Below, one piece after another: positions 17,366-28,501 of a DNA stretch of 64,000 nucleotides. Both the position numbers and the translations under genes were made by a program. The stretch is from Candidatus Methylopumilus rimovensis. Its GTDB lineage: Bacteria; Pseudomonadota; Gammaproteobacteria; Burkholderiales; Methylophilaceae. Every line of letters begins with the position of its first letter. The stretch's first letter is position 1. The notes beneath the pieces are model-generated. The model made no database searches. It was given only the letters and a program-made list of their open reading frames with translations, and was not told the origin of the DNA. The DNA is taken from contig NZ_CP040986.1 in assembly GCF_006364615.1 (NCBI RefSeq), forward strand, positions 1,054,001-1,118,000, given 5' to 3'.

Positions 17366-17680
17366 ATGCAGAAATTTAATGACATTTTATTAACGCTCGA
17401 CAAATCAGATCACATTGATCGTATCGAAATTTATAAAAATAATGTTTTGATAGGTGCTATCGAAAATAAACCAGGAAGCCAAGGCTCCGTAAAAGTCTAT
17501 CAACATCTCTGGAAAATTTTTGGCGCTATTACCCTTGATGCAGCAATTGAAGGTCTTGATTTATATTCAGAACATACTGTAGATGCTCAAAAAAATCCTG
17601 GCAAACATCCAAATATTGATCGTCTTCTTACCGTTATGGAAAATGAAGAGCCACTTGATTTAAAAATCATTAAAAATTAA
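17366..17680 (+). CDS. DUF2322 family protein
   Basis: The 104-residue soluble protein contains the segment IENKPGSQGSVKVYQHL and the C-terminal motif KNPGKHPNIDRLL, both hallmarks of DUF2322 as I remember it from Neisseria and other betaproteobacteria. No catalytic motif or membrane helix is present. It follows coq7 after 3 bases and is the last gene of the ctpA-coq7 operon. Function is unknown. Confidence 0.75.
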   Translation: MQKFNDILLTLDKSDHIDRIEIYKNNVLIGAIENKPGSQGSVKVYQHLWKIFGAITLDAAIEGLDLYSEHTVDAQKNPGKHPNIDRLLTVMENEEPLDLKIIKN

Positions 17681-17688
17681 TTGAGCAG

Positions 17689-18108
17689 TTAGATGTCTTC
17701 TTTAATTTCGAAATCGTGTGTAATTTGCACCGACTTAGACAGCATAATGGATGCTGAACAATATTTTTCAGCTGATAATTTAATTGCGCGCTCAACTTGA
17801 TCTTTATCCAAGCCCTTACCTTTTAGAACAAAATGAATGTGAATCTTAGTAAAAACTTTAGGTATTGTCTCAGCCCTTTCAGCTTCAATTTCAGCATAAC
17901 AATCACTAATAGCTTGTCTTGATTTCTTAAGGATCGTGACCACATCAAATGATGTGCATCCACCCATGCCGATAAGCAACATCTCCATAGGGCGCATCCC
18001 CAGTTTTCTACCGCCCAATTCTTCGGGACCATCAAGAATCACTGAATGATTAGACTCAGACTCGCCTATGAAACATACATTTTCAATCCATTTGACTCTA
18101 GCTTTCAT
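17689..18108 (-). CDS. OsmC family peroxidase-like protein
   Basis: The 139-residue protein has the two conserved reactive cysteines of the family at C51 (GGCTSFDVV) and C117 (KYCSAS). The segments LGMRPMEMLLIGMGG and VERAIKLSAEKY are typical of the YhfA-like OsmC branch. OsmC proteins reduce organic hydroperoxides with thiol donors, although this branch is less well studied. Its start codon shares a base with the stop of the FKBP gene, so the two are co-transcribed. Confidence 0.9.
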   Translation of the reverse strand: MKARVKWIENVCFIGESESNHSVILDGPEELGGRKLGMRPMEMLLIGMGGCTSFDVVTILKKSRQAISDCYAEIEAERAETIPKVFTKIHIHFVLKGKGLDKDQVERAIKLSAEKYCSASIMLSKSVQITHDFEIKEDI

Positions 18109-18572
18109 TACTTAACTCCGAGTAACTCAACATCAAAAATTAAAGTAGCATTCGGGGGAATAACACCACCAGCGCCGCGCGAGCCATAGCCCATATCTGG
18201 AGGAATGATGAGCGTTCTTTTGCCATGAATTTTCATGCCATCCACACCATCATCCCAACCTCGAATCACTTGACCACCCCCTAAATTAAATACGAAAGGG
18301 TCATTGCGATCTAGTGAGCTATCAAATTTTTTTCCCTTGCCATCTTTCTGATTTGGGTCATATAACCAACCTGAGTAATGCACTGTCACAGCAAGGCCTT
18401 TTTCGGCTTGTCGCCCATTGCCTAAAACAGTATCTTTAATAACTAATGTAGTAATATTTTTTTCCAATTTAATTTCCTTTTGTGAGATTTGTGACTCAGC
18501 AGACGCTAAGTCAATATTAAATAAAATAACACTAAAAACTAAAATAAATTTAAACACGTTCGTATGTCGCAT
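18108..18572 (-). CDS. FKBP-type peptidyl-prolyl isomerase
   Basis: The 154-residue protein has a signal peptide (about residues 1-25, ending DLASA) and a single FKBP domain. Visible motifs are VTVHYSGWLYD, FDSSLDRNDPFVFNLG and the end GVIPPNATLIFDVELL. It should be a periplasmic prolyl isomerase. A short insert (NQKDGKGKK) lies in the first loop. It overlaps the OsmC gene downstream by one base and lies 18 bases after dacB on the same strand. Confidence 0.93.
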   Translation of the reverse strand: MRHTNVFKFILVFSVILFNIDLASAESQISQKEIKLEKNITTLVIKDTVLGNGRQAEKGLAVTVHYSGWLYDPNQKDGKGKKFDSSLDRNDPFVFNLGGGQVIRGWDDGVDGMKIHGKRTLIIPPDMGYGSRGAGGVIPPNATLIFDVELLGVK

Positions 18573-18590
18573 ATTAACATTCCCTTAAGT

Positions 18591-19988
18591 TTAGTTAAGA
18601 TAGGTCCATTCAATGAGATCATCTTGTATTTTAGATGATTCATTTGCTTTAGGATCATTCGCCATAAATACAAAAACTTTTACATCGTTATTTTTATCAA
18701 AAATATATCCTGCGATAGCACTAACACTTTGGATGCTACCGGTTTTTAAATAAGCACGCTTTGCGACTGATAATTTTTTTCCTCTATTTTTCAAAGTACC
18801 ATCAATACCTATATTTGGAAGCGATGATATAAATTCAGGCATATAAACGTTACTGTATGCTTTTTCTAATAAGAAACCTAAATCTCCTGCATTTATTTTT
18901 GCATTTCTTGAAAGCCCTGCGCCATTATCCATTTCAAGAGAGTCCAGTTTCAATTTTTCTTTCATTAAAGACTCTTTCGTAAACCTTCCGGCCTCATTTT
19001 CAGTGATTGGATTACCATTATTTTCTGCGAGTATGGTGAGCAATAAATTTCTGGCACTCAGATTTTGGCTATATTTATTTATATCTCTCACAACAAGACT
19101 TAAAGGCTTTGATTGATGCTCATAGATCTTATGTGTGTCAGTAAAATTTTGATATGTATTTTTAAACTCGCCCTCAATAACTCCTCCATGTATCTTCCAA
19201 ATTTTTTCAAATAGATCTTTAGATAATCGATTACCGCTTAATATTGATAAATTGATATCCTTACTTTCGCATGCTTTATCGAAGCTACCATTAAATCTAA
19301 TTTCTGATAAATTAGATTTTGTTTCTACCTCGTAACCAAGAGTATCCTTCCATTCTTTGCAGTCCTGGTCTGTAAGTTTTAAATGGTTAATGACTTTTAA
19401 TGTTGGAATTTCAGGAAAGGTTTGTATATTAATTTTTTCATTACTTATCGAAAAATTAAAATTGATTGTATTTTCGTTAACTACAAAAGATTTTGGATTT
19501 ACGTTATAAGCACGATATTTTTTATCGTCAATAAGTTCTTGATTTTTTAGTTCGCCAAAAAAGCTTTCATCAAAAATAATATTACCGTGAATATACTTAA
19601 TGTCTTTTTGTTGAACTTTTTCAATAATTTCATAAAAATCTGCATAAGTAAGAGTAGGATCGCCATAACCTTTAATAATGAGATCGCCGTATAGATGTTT
19701 ATTTTTTATATTGCCTTTATAAAGCACTTCCGTCTTCCATTGATACTGAGGGCCTAAAAGCTGAAGCCCGGCGTATGTCGAAACTAACTTCATCACCGAG
19801 GCTGGATTGAATGCCTTTTGTTCGTTATAACTAAAAATTTTTTCTCGTTTAGAGATATTTTTAATGTAAAGCGAGTAATTACCTTTTGAAAGTTCTGAGC
19901 GATTCAATATTTTATTGATTGCATCAATATCCGAATCTGCAAATACCGGATTTATCCATAAGAGAAATATAAGAAATAGTATTCGCAT
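18591..19988 (-). CDS. dacB: D-alanyl-D-alanine carboxypeptidase/endopeptidase (PBP4 type)
   Basis: The 465-residue periplasmic penicillin-binding protein has a signal peptide (about 1-17, ending VFA). The SxxK active site PASVMK is at S64-K67, the SxN-type motif lies in GAGLSRN and the KTG box in LKTGS near residue 412. The long insert between the first two motifs is typical of class C PBP4. It removes terminal D-alanine and cuts DD-crosslinks in peptidoglycan. It sits 2 bases after bioA and before FKBP on the same strand. Confidence 0.93.
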   Translation of the reverse strand: MRILFLIFLLWINPVFADSDIDAINKILNRSELSKGNYSLYIKNISKREKIFSYNEQKAFNPASVMKLVSTYAGLQLLGPQYQWKTEVLYKGNIKNKHLYGDLIIKGYGDPTLTYADFYEIIEKVQQKDIKYIHGNIIFDESFFGELKNQELIDDKKYRAYNVNPKSFVVNENTINFNFSISNEKINIQTFPEIPTLKVINHLKLTDQDCKEWKDTLGYEVETKSNLSEIRFNGSFDKACESKDINLSILSGNRLSKDLFEKIWKIHGGVIEGEFKNTYQNFTDTHKIYEHQSKPLSLVVRDINKYSQNLSARNLLLTILAENNGNPITENEAGRFTKESLMKEKLKLDSLEMDNGAGLSRNAKINAGDLGFLLEKAYSNVYMPEFISSLPNIGIDGTLKNRGKKLSVAKRAYLKTGSIQSVSAIAGYIFDKNNDVKVFVFMANDPKANESSKIQDDLIEWTYLN

Positions 19989-19990
19989 AT

Positions 19991-21295
19991 TTATATGGAT
20001 GACTGAATAACTTCAAGAGTAGTATCAATCATAAAATTTATTTCATCATGATTGATAACATAAGGTGGCATGAAATAAATAGTATGGCCTATCGGCCTTA
20101 TTAAAAGACCACGATTAATGGCTTTTGAACTTATTTTTTTAATTATCTTTTTTGTAGCTCCATCAAGATCAAATGCCCATATCATTCCTATATTTCTTAA
20201 ATTAGAAATTGGCAATATTGATAGAGACTTCATGCGCTCTGAAATATAAGCTGAGGTTTTACTATTTTGATTAATCACATCATGATTTTCAAAATAATTT
20301 ATTGTGCCTAACGCAGCACTGCATGCGAGTGGATTTCCAGTGTAGCTATGCGAGTGTAGAAAGCCTTTTTCTATCTTATCCTCGTAAAAAGCCATATAAA
20401 CGTTATCGGTGGTTAGCACGGCTGACAAGGGAAGGAAGCCGCCGGTTAATCCTTTTGAAAGACAAATAAAATCAGGCTTTATATTAGCATGTTCAAATGC
20501 AAACATCTTTCCCGTTCTTCCGAACCCCACTGCAATCTCATCATCAATCAGATGAATATGATATTGCGTACAAAGATCTCTAGCTTTTGCTAAATAAATG
20601 GAGTGGTACATTCCCATCCCAGTTGCACATTGCACAAGGGGCTCCAATATAAAAGCGGCTATATATTGATGATTATCTTGAAAATATCTTTCCAAGTCTT
20701 GAATACATCTTAATGCGAAGGATTCTGCTGTTTCTCCTTTATCTGCATATCGCCAATCCGGCGTTTTGATAGGATTATTTTTTTTTATTAATGAAGCATA
20801 GTTTTTACGAAAAAGTTTAATATCTGTCACAGACAAGGCGCCGAGCGTTTCACCATGGTAGCTATTCTGTAAATAAATTATTTTATTCTTCTTTGGTTGA
20901 CCTTTATTCTTCCAATAATGCACACTCATCTTAATAGCAATTTCAATCGCATTAGACCCGTCGCTACCGTAAAAAGCATGGCCTAGATTTGTGAGATGAC
21001 TTAATTTTTCAGAAAGTTTTATGGCTGGTTCATGAGTTAAACCTGCGAGCATGACGTGCTCAACAAGGTCGAGTTGGTCTGTAATATATTTTTTAATTTC
21101 GCTTTGATTGTGGCCGAATAAATTGACCCACCAAGAGCTAGTTGCATCTAAATATTTTTTATCATCATAGTCAAATAGCCAAACACCTTCTCCGCGCTTA
21201 ATAGGGATAATAGATTGACTCTGTTGAATTTTCATTTGTGTACATGGGTTCCACAAACTTTTTAAGCTTCTATCGATGAAATTTTGATTCCTCAT
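19991..21295 (-). CDS. bioA: Adenosylmethionine-8-amino-7-oxononanoate aminotransferase
   Basis: The 434-residue class III PLP aminotransferase converts KAPA to DAPA in biotin synthesis using SAM as amino donor. The N-terminal LWNPCTQM motif is specific to BioA. Further motifs are YGSDGSNAIEIAIK, HGETLGALS, the DEIAVGFGRTGKMFA loop and the PLP lysine in LSKGLTGGFLPL at about residue 280. No other bio gene is nearby, so it is isolated from the biotin operon here. It is separated from the aldo/keto reductase by 3 bases. Confidence 0.95.
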   Translation of the reverse strand: MRNQNFIDRSLKSLWNPCTQMKIQQSQSIIPIKRGEGVWLFDYDDKKYLDATSSWWVNLFGHNQSEIKKYITDQLDLVEHVMLAGLTHEPAIKLSEKLSHLTNLGHAFYGSDGSNAIEIAIKMSVHYWKNKGQPKKNKIIYLQNSYHGETLGALSVTDIKLFRKNYASLIKKNNPIKTPDWRYADKGETAESFALRCIQDLERYFQDNHQYIAAFILEPLVQCATGMGMYHSIYLAKARDLCTQYHIHLIDDEIAVGFGRTGKMFAFEHANIKPDFICLSKGLTGGFLPLSAVLTTDNVYMAFYEDKIEKGFLHSHSYTGNPLACSAALGTINYFENHDVINQNSKTSAYISERMKSLSILPISNLRNIGMIWAFDLDGATKKIIKKISSKAINRGLLIRPIGHTIYFMPPYVINHDEINFMIDTTLEVIQSSI

Positions 21296-21298
21296 ATG

Positions 21299-22375
21299 TC
21301 AAGGCGCTGGGTTCATGTGGGTGAGATGAATGATTTCAATTTCACCTAACAACTCTTTAGAGAGACTTATGTTATACGCTTCAATGTTTTCTTTCAGTTG
21401 ATCAAGCGATGTGGCGCCTATGATGGTTGATGTAACAAACCACTGATGATAAGCAAAAGCTAAGGCCATCTCAGTTAAGGTCATGCCATGTTTCAGTGCT
21501 AATGCTTCATATGCTTTAACAGCAGGAAATACGTTAGGCTTATCATATCTTTGAGCAAACCCTTTAAATAGAGTCACGCGACCTCTTGCATCAATATCGT
21601 TTAAATACTTTCCGGTGAGATGTCCGAACGCCAAGGGTGAATAGGTTAGGAAGCCAATCTTTTCTCGATATAAAATTTCTGTCATACCAAACTCCAACCC
21701 TCTATTGATGAGGTTGTAACAATTCTGAATGGAAGCTATGAGAGGTAATTTCTTTTCTTTTGCAATACGAATAAATTCCATCGCACCCCAAGATTGCTCA
21801 TTAGATATGCCGATATATTTAATCTTACCTTCTTGCACAAGTCTATTTAATGCTTCTAGTTGTTCATGAATGGGCACCCACTCTTTTAATTTTGAGCCTT
21901 CCATTTCGGCACTAGGATCAAATTTATACTGACCAAACATTGGCACATTTCTTTCAGGCCAATGGAGTTGATATAAATCGATATAATCTGTTTGAAGTCT
22001 TTTTAAAGAGCCCTCCACTGCCTCACGTAAATTTTTTTCATCGAAAGCTTTAGGTCCGTTGCGAATCCAATTGAGCGCTCTTCTTGGACCTGCAGCTTTA
22101 GTTGCTAAAACAATATCTTCCCTTTTTTGTTTTTTTAACCAATGACCTACGATTGTTTCGGTTGCCGTAAAAGTATTTTCTTTAGGAGGAACGGGATACA
22201 TTTCAGCCGTATCAATAAAATTAATACCATGTGATACCGCCCAATCAAGTTGTAAAAATGCCTCGGACTCCGTGTTTTGTTCGCCAAAGGTCATGGTGCC
22301 CAAGGTAATCGGTGAAATAAGCAAATCCGACTGTCCTAGCTTTCGATAATTTTTCTTTTCTATGTAATAGCTCAT
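21299..22375 (-). CDS. Aldo/keto reductase (Tas-like)
   Basis: The 358-residue NADPH-dependent reductase has the (beta/alpha)8 fold of the AKR superfamily. It contains LGTMTFGEQNTESEAF, the catalytic tyrosine region FIDTAEMYPVPP, the lysine in ATKAAGPR and the histidine in YQLHWPER. The IGISNEQSWG segment and overall length match the Tas branch, whose physiological substrate is uncertain. It is the first gene of the run aldo/keto reductase-bioA-dacB-FKBP-OsmC and is divergent from groES. Confidence 0.9.
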   Translation of the reverse strand: MSYYIEKKNYRKLGQSDLLISPITLGTMTFGEQNTESEAFLQLDWAVSHGINFIDTAEMYPVPPKENTFTATETIVGHWLKKQKREDIVLATKAAGPRRALNWIRNGPKAFDEKNLREAVEGSLKRLQTDYIDLYQLHWPERNVPMFGQYKFDPSAEMEGSKLKEWVPIHEQLEALNRLVQEGKIKYIGISNEQSWGAMEFIRIAKEKKLPLIASIQNCYNLINRGLEFGMTEILYREKIGFLTYSPLAFGHLTGKYLNDIDARGRVTLFKGFAQRYDKPNVFPAVKAYEALALKHGMTLTEMALAFAYHQWFVTSTIIGATSLDQLKENIEAYNISLSKELLGEIEIIHLTHMNPAP

Positions 22376-22417
22376 ATAAAAATAATGTTTAAATTCAGAT
22401 ATTTAACGAAATAACAC

Positions 22418-22446
22418 TTGAAATTTTAGACTTTCGTCCCTATTAT
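22418..22446 (+). promoter_or_regulatory. Sigma70-like promoter of groES-groEL
   Basis: TTGAAA (22418-22423) and TATTAT (22441-22446) are 17 bases apart. The -10 hexamer touches the CIRCE operator, so a bound HrcA repressor would cover the start site. Confidence 0.85.
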
Positions 22447-22472
22447 TAGCACTCTATGACATTGAGTGCTAA
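22446..22472 (+). promoter_or_regulatory. CIRCE element (HrcA operator)
   Basis: TTAGCACTC (22446-22454), a 9-base spacer and GAGTGCTAA (22464-22472) match the CIRCE consensus exactly. HrcA should therefore repress groESL. The hrcA gene is not in the window. Confidence 0.97.
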
Positions 22473-22531
22473 TCACTCATGTTTTCGATTTTGATTAATT
22501 TTCAAAGAATACACTATTAGGAGAATATGAA

Positions 22532-22819
22532 ATGAAAATTCGCCCTTTACATGACCGCGTAATTGTAAAGCGTCTTGAAGAAGAACGTACAACAGCATCA
22601 GGCATTGTTATCCCTGACAGCGCAACAGAAAAACCAGACCAAGGCACAGTTCAAGCCGTAGGTAATGGAAAAATTCTCGAAGATGGCAGTGTTAAAAAAC
22701 TAGACGTCAAAGTAGGCGACAAAGTTTTATTTGGAAAATACGCTGGCCAAGCCGTTAAAGTTGACGGTGAAGAGTTACTTGTGATGCGTGAAGAAGACAT
22801 CATGGGCATTGTTGAATAA
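22532..22819 (+). CDS. groES: Co-chaperonin GroES
   Basis: The 95-residue protein is the lid of the GroEL folding chamber. It begins [13 protein letters not shown], has the mobile loop region [15 protein letters not shown] and ends [12 protein letters not shown], all standard. The TAGGAG ribosome binding site lies 8 bases ahead of the ATG. It is transcribed from the CIRCE-controlled promoter together with groEL 41 bases downstream. Confidence 0.98.
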   Translation: MKIRPLHDRVIVKRLEEERTTASGIVIPDSATEKPDQGTVQAVGNGKILEDGSVKKLDVKVGDKVLFGKYAGQAVKVDGEELLVMREEDIMGIVE

Positions 22820-22827
22820 AGCCTTAA

Positions 22828-24513
<1,686 letters not shown>

Positions 24514-24532
24514 CTCATAAGCATCAATAAGA

Positions 24533-24559
24533 AAAGGCCTCGTAGGAGGTCTTTTTTTT
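24533..24559 (+). terminator. Rho-independent terminator of groESL
   Basis: AGGCCTC (24535-24541), loop GTAG, GAGGTCT (24546-24552) with one G-T pair is followed by a run of T. It lies 21 bases after the groEL stop codon. Confidence 0.85.
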
Positions 24560-24604
24560 AATCTTTTTTTTATCTTCCAATAATTTAGGATAGCATTACA
24601 CCTC

Positions 24605-26761
24605 ATGAATGCATCTCTACCCAATCAAAATCAATTCATAGATCTAAATGAGAAACAAATTGAAGCTGTCACGCTTCAAAATGAATCTGCACTCATTTTA
24701 GCTGGTGCGGGAAGTGGCAAAACCAAAGTACTAACTTCCAGAATTTCATGGCTCATCCAAACGAATGTGGTGAGTCCCTTTGGACTTATTGCTGTGACAT
24801 TTACCAATAAAGCTGCAAAAGAAATGCTACAAAGAATCACCATGCAGCTTCCCATTAATACACGAGGTATGTGGGTAGGTACATTCCATGGTTTATGCAA
24901 TCGATTTCTTAAAACACACGCAAGAGATGCAGATTTGCCTGATACATTTCAGATTCTAGATAGCCAGGACCAGTTATCACTCATCAAGAGAACTATGAAA
25001 ACCATGAATGTTGATGATGAAACTTATGCGCCAAAACAAGTGCAACACTATATTAATGGATGTAAAGATGAAGGACTGAGAGCTGCTCATGTAGATACTT
25101 ATGATACGCATTCAAAAAAATTAAATGAAATATATCTTGAATATGAAAAGCAATGTCAGAAAGAAGGCTTGGTTGATTTTGGTGAATTACTTTTAAGATG
25201 CTATGAGCTTTTTGAAAAAAATGTGGCGATACGTCAGCATTATCAAGATCGATTTAAACATATTCTGATTGATGAATTTCAAGACACAAGCGAGCTTCAA
25301 TATAAGTGGTTAAAACTTCTTGCGGGCAATAGCAGTTTTGTATTTGCCGTAGGAGATGATGATCAATCTATTTATAGTTTTAGAGGTGCAAGAGTTGGAA
25401 ACATGAAAGATATGGAAAGAGATTTTCATGTCAAACAAATTATTAAGCTCGAACAAAACTACAGGTCCAAAAGTAATATCCTCAATACAGCAAATGCCAT
25501 CATTGATCACAATAAAAATCGATTAGGCAAGAACTTATGGACATCAGCCGGAGAAGGCGACCCTATTAGAATCTATACTGGCCATACTGATATTGATGAA
25601 GCTAAATTTATAGTAGATGAAATTAAAATGCTTCATAGAGAAGGCATCTCTCTTAATCATATTGCTATTCTTTATAGAAGCAATGCTCAGTCTCGTGTTC
25701 TCGAGCATAATATTTTTTCATCTAACCTACCTTATCGCGTCTATGGTGGTTTACGTTTCTTCGAACGTGCCGAAATTAAACATGCCATCGCTTATCTAAG
25801 ACTTATTGCAAATAAAAATGATGACAGTGCATTTTTGAGAATTGTAAATTTTCCAACGCGTGGCATTGGAAGTCGATCATTAGAAAGCCTTCAAGATATT
25901 TCTAGGCGTGATGGTTGTAGTTTATGGCATGCCGCACAGAAAACATCAAATCAAGCGTCTGCAATTAAAAAAGGTCTGCCTTATTTTATCTATCTCATAA
26001 AACATATTGAAAATGGTTTTGAAGGGCTTACTCTTCCTCAAATGATTGATCTTATTATCAATGAATCAGGACTTAAAGATCACTATACCAATGAAAAAGA
26101 TGGTCTGGACAGAGTATCTAACTTAAATGAATTAGTTTCTGCTGCCGCAACCTTTCTAAATAATGACAATAATGAATCTTCAAACCCACTTGGAGATTTT
26201 TTAAATTATTCTTCTTTAGAAAGTGGTGATATGCAAGCCAGTGAAGGTGCAGATGCTATCCAGCTCATGACGATTCACTCATCTAAAGGCTTGGAATTTG
26301 ACGTAGTATTTATTTCTGGTCTTGAAGAAGGCTTATGTCCTCATGAGCAGAGTTTGTTCGAATCCAAAGGTCTTGAAGAGGAAAGAAGGCTTATGTATGT
26401 TGCTGTAACAAGAGCTCGTTCAAAATTATATTTAAGTTATGCGCTATCAAGAATGCTTCATGGCCAAACAAGATATGGAATGCCTTCAAGATTTTTAGAA
26501 GAGATTCCTGAGAGTCTTGTTAAAAACATTAATACTATTAGTTTTAAAAATAATGTGGATCAAATTGAGGAGAATTACTCGCAACCTAGTCAGCAGAAGC
26601 ATACTTGGCGAATTGGTGAATCTGTCATGCATGAAAAATTTGGCCAAGGAACGGTTCTAGGTTATGAAGGCAATTCGGACGACTTAAGAATTCAAATTAA
26701 ATTTAATAAAGCAGGCACAAAATGGCTTGCCATGGAATACGCAAAACTTTTTAAACGCTAA
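24605..26761 (+). CDS. uvrD: DNA helicase II (UvrD/PcrA type)
   Basis: The 718-residue superfamily 1 helicase works in nucleotide excision and mismatch repair. Walker A (AGAGSGKT) is at residues 33-40. Further motifs are VTFTNKAAKEM, the Walker B box LIDEFQDTS, GDDDQSIYSFRGA, the LEQNYRSK arginine motif and the MTIHSSKGLEFD motif. The C-terminal tail with HEKFGQGTVLGYEG is the UvrD/PcrA RNA polymerase-binding type. It is divergent in role from groEL and ends in a 4-base convergent overlap with the membrane protein gene. Confidence 0.96.
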   Translation: MNASLPNQNQFIDLNEKQIEAVTLQNESALILAGAGSGKTKVLTSRISWLIQTNVVSPFGLIAVTFTNKAAKEMLQRITMQLPINTRGMWVGTFHGLCNRFLKTHARDADLPDTFQILDSQDQLSLIKRTMKTMNVDDETYAPKQVQHYINGCKDEGLRAAHVDTYDTHSKKLNEIYLEYEKQCQKEGLVDFGELLLRCYELFEKNVAIRQHYQDRFKHILIDEFQDTSELQYKWLKLLAGNSSFVFAVGDDDQSIYSFRGARVGNMKDMERDFHVKQIIKLEQNYRSKSNILNTANAIIDHNKNRLGKNLWTSAGEGDPIRIYTGHTDIDEAKFIVDEIKMLHREGISLNHIAILYRSNAQSRVLEHNIFSSNLPYRVYGGLRFFERAEIKHAIAYLRLIANKNDDSAFLRIVNFPTRGIGSRSLESLQDISRRDGCSLWHAAQKTSNQASAIKKGLPYFIYLIKHIENGFEGLTLPQMIDLIINESGLKDHYTNEKDGLDRVSNLNELVSAAATFLNNDNNESSNPLGDFLNYSSLESGDMQASEGADAIQLMTIHSSKGLEFDVVFISGLEEGLCPHEQSLFESKGLEEERRLMYVAVTRARSKLYLSYALSRMLHGQTRYGMPSRFLEEIPESLVKNINTISFKNNVDQIEENYSQPSQQKHTWRIGESVMHEKFGQGTVLGYEGNSDDLRIQIKFNKAGTKWLAMEYAKLFKR

Positions 26762-27528
26762 TAGCTTTTAGCTGACTTAAAAATATCACGGTAACTGATA
26801 TACTGAAATGCAAACATCACAGATGTAATTACAAGTAGTGCAAAGAAAATAATTGCGCCCATCAATGAAGGTCCGATCGAAGGAAAGAACGAAGCTAGAG
26901 ACCCAATCAACAATCCACAAGACAACATAAATAATATCGCTGTTGTTGAAAAAATAAGCCATGAAAGGCCTAATGGGGCAATATACATTAAGCATCCCGC
27001 GATACTTGATTTAATCGACTTAAAGAGTGAATAGTGGTTATAAACGATTAGCATAGGTGAAAACCAGGTCGCCATAAGCAATGGAAGCAACAGTAGAATT
27101 AATTTTCCTATCATCGGTACAAAATTATTAATCACGCTAACTAACTCATTATTGTTTTCTGATAATTTAATAAATTCTTGCATTTCAGAATTTAAAACCA
27201 TCGTGACTAGGCCAGCATAAGTTAAGCAGATCAGACCAAGTGTTAACAATGTAACTAGCTTGGGTTTAATTTTTTCATATACTGCTAAAAATTTTTCAGC
27301 CTTATTCTTGTCATGAATCTTATAGAAATTCACTGCAAAAACTAAAAATATTGGCCAAATTAAAATAGATGCAATTGAAAAAACTTGAACTATGGGCATT
27401 GAAGGCAAAAGCATAAAAATAAAGAGATATGCTAGGCTCAGCATCAATGATTGATTCGGTGTTTTTTTAAAGAGCACAAAACTTTCTTTATTCCAACGAA
27501 TAGAATCTCGGAATGTAATTTTTTTCAT
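26758..27528 (-). CDS. BPSS1780-like multi-pass membrane protein
   Basis: The 256-residue protein has about six hydrophobic helices and a short basic cytoplasmic N-terminus (IRWNKESFVLFKKTP). Its position between thrB and uvrD is where many betaproteobacteria carry the BPSS1780 family. Sequence similarity by eye is modest, so the family name rests partly on synteny. Function is unknown. Its stop codon overlaps that of uvrD (CTAA shared between strands), and it follows thrB after 18 bases. Confidence 0.65.
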   Translation of the reverse strand: MKKITFRDSIRWNKESFVLFKKTPNQSLMLSLAYLFIFMLLPSMPIVQVFSIASILIWPIFLVFAVNFYKIHDKNKAEKFLAVYEKIKPKLVTLLTLGLICLTYAGLVTMVLNSEMQEFIKLSENNNELVSVINNFVPMIGKLILLLLPLLMATWFSPMLIVYNHYSLFKSIKSSIAGCLMYIAPLGLSWLIFSTTAILFMLSCGLLIGSLASFFPSIGPSLMGAIIFFALLVITSVMFAFQYISYRDIFKSAKSY

Positions 27529-27546
27529 ATTAATTAACCTTAAAAT

Positions 27547-28467
27547 TTATTCACTAATACGTTGCTTTAAAATTTTCTTAAAATGATTGGGGTCCTTCGT
27601 GTAAGTAAGTTCACCCTCTTCTGCATGATAGAAATCATTAAGCCTAGAAACCCAAAATCTAAGAGACGCTAATCTCAAAATATTATTCCAAGCTTGATTT
27701 TCATCATCATTAAATGATCTTATCTTTTTGTAGGCAACTAAGAAAGCATTCAACCTAACCTTATCAAAAGAACCATCATCATTCACACACCAATCATTCA
27801 CAGCAATTGCTACATCTAAAATAATAAAATCTGTACATGCATAATAGAAGTCTATAAAGCCTGTTACCTCATCATTTAAAAATAACACGTTATCCCTAAA
27901 TAAGTCTCCATGAATTGTGGATTTAGGGAGTTTATAATTTTGTTTTTCTTGGTAAAGAATTTCTTCTTTTAGTAATTGGTTCTCATCTTGAGGTAACAGA
28001 TTAAATAAAGAGTCAGCAGTTTTTTTGATCCAGTTGAGATCTCTTGTATTTTGATGTTGGGACTCAAAATTGGCTGATTTTACATGGAGTTCTGCCAAGC
28101 TTTTACCTACAGCTGCGCAATGATTGACTTCGGGTTTTGAGAGTTCTTTCCCTTTTAAGCATGTCACAATTAATGCAGGTTTATTTTTTAAAATACTTAA
28201 AGCTGTACCATTTTTCTTGAAAATTGGCTTGGGACATAAAAACGAATAACCTGCTAAATGAGCCATAAGATCTACAAAATAAGGTAGGTCTTCTATCGTA
28301 TTTTTTTCGAAGAGTGTTAGTACAAAACGATCATGCGCTGTCATCAAAAAATAGTTGGTATTCGTGATACCAGATTTAATGCCTTGATAATCGGTAAGAT
28401 CACCCAAAGCATAATCTTGAAGCCAAATTTTTAATTCTTCAATATTAACTGATGTATAGACAGACAT
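27547..28467 (-). CDS. thrB: Homoserine kinase (ThrB, choline-kinase-like type)
   Basis: The 306-residue kinase phosphorylates homoserine in threonine synthesis. It is the APH/ChoK fold type found in betaproteobacteria, unrelated to GHMP kinases. Motifs are the N-terminal MSVYTSV, GIKSGITNTNYFL, the catalytic STIHGDLFRDNVLF loop and the metal-binding GFIDFYYA. The start codon is preceded directly by the eight T residues of a terminator, so no ribosome binding site exists at the usual place (see findings). Confidence 0.92.
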   Translation of the reverse strand: MSVYTSVNIEELKIWLQDYALGDLTDYQGIKSGITNTNYFLMTAHDRFVLTLFEKNTIEDLPYFVDLMAHLAGYSFLCPKPIFKKNGTALSILKNKPALIVTCLKGKELSKPEVNHCAAVGKSLAELHVKSANFESQHQNTRDLNWIKKTADSLFNLLPQDENQLLKEEILYQEKQNYKLPKSTIHGDLFRDNVLFLNDEVTGFIDFYYACTDFIILDVAIAVNDWCVNDDGSFDKVRLNAFLVAYKKIRSFNDDENQAWNNILRLASLRFWVSRLNDFYHAEEGELTYTKDPNHFKKILKQRISE

Positions 28468-28496
28468 AAAAAAAAGGGCCTAAAAGCCCTTTCAAA
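28468..28496 (-). terminator. Rho-independent terminator between DUF2782 and thrB genes
   Basis: On the minus strand AAAGGGC, loop TTTTAG, GCCCTTT is followed by a T run that reaches base 28468, immediately next to the thrB ATG. The hairpin begins about 10 bases after the DUF2782 stop codon. Confidence 0.75.
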
Positions 28497-28501
28497 AAAA
28501 T

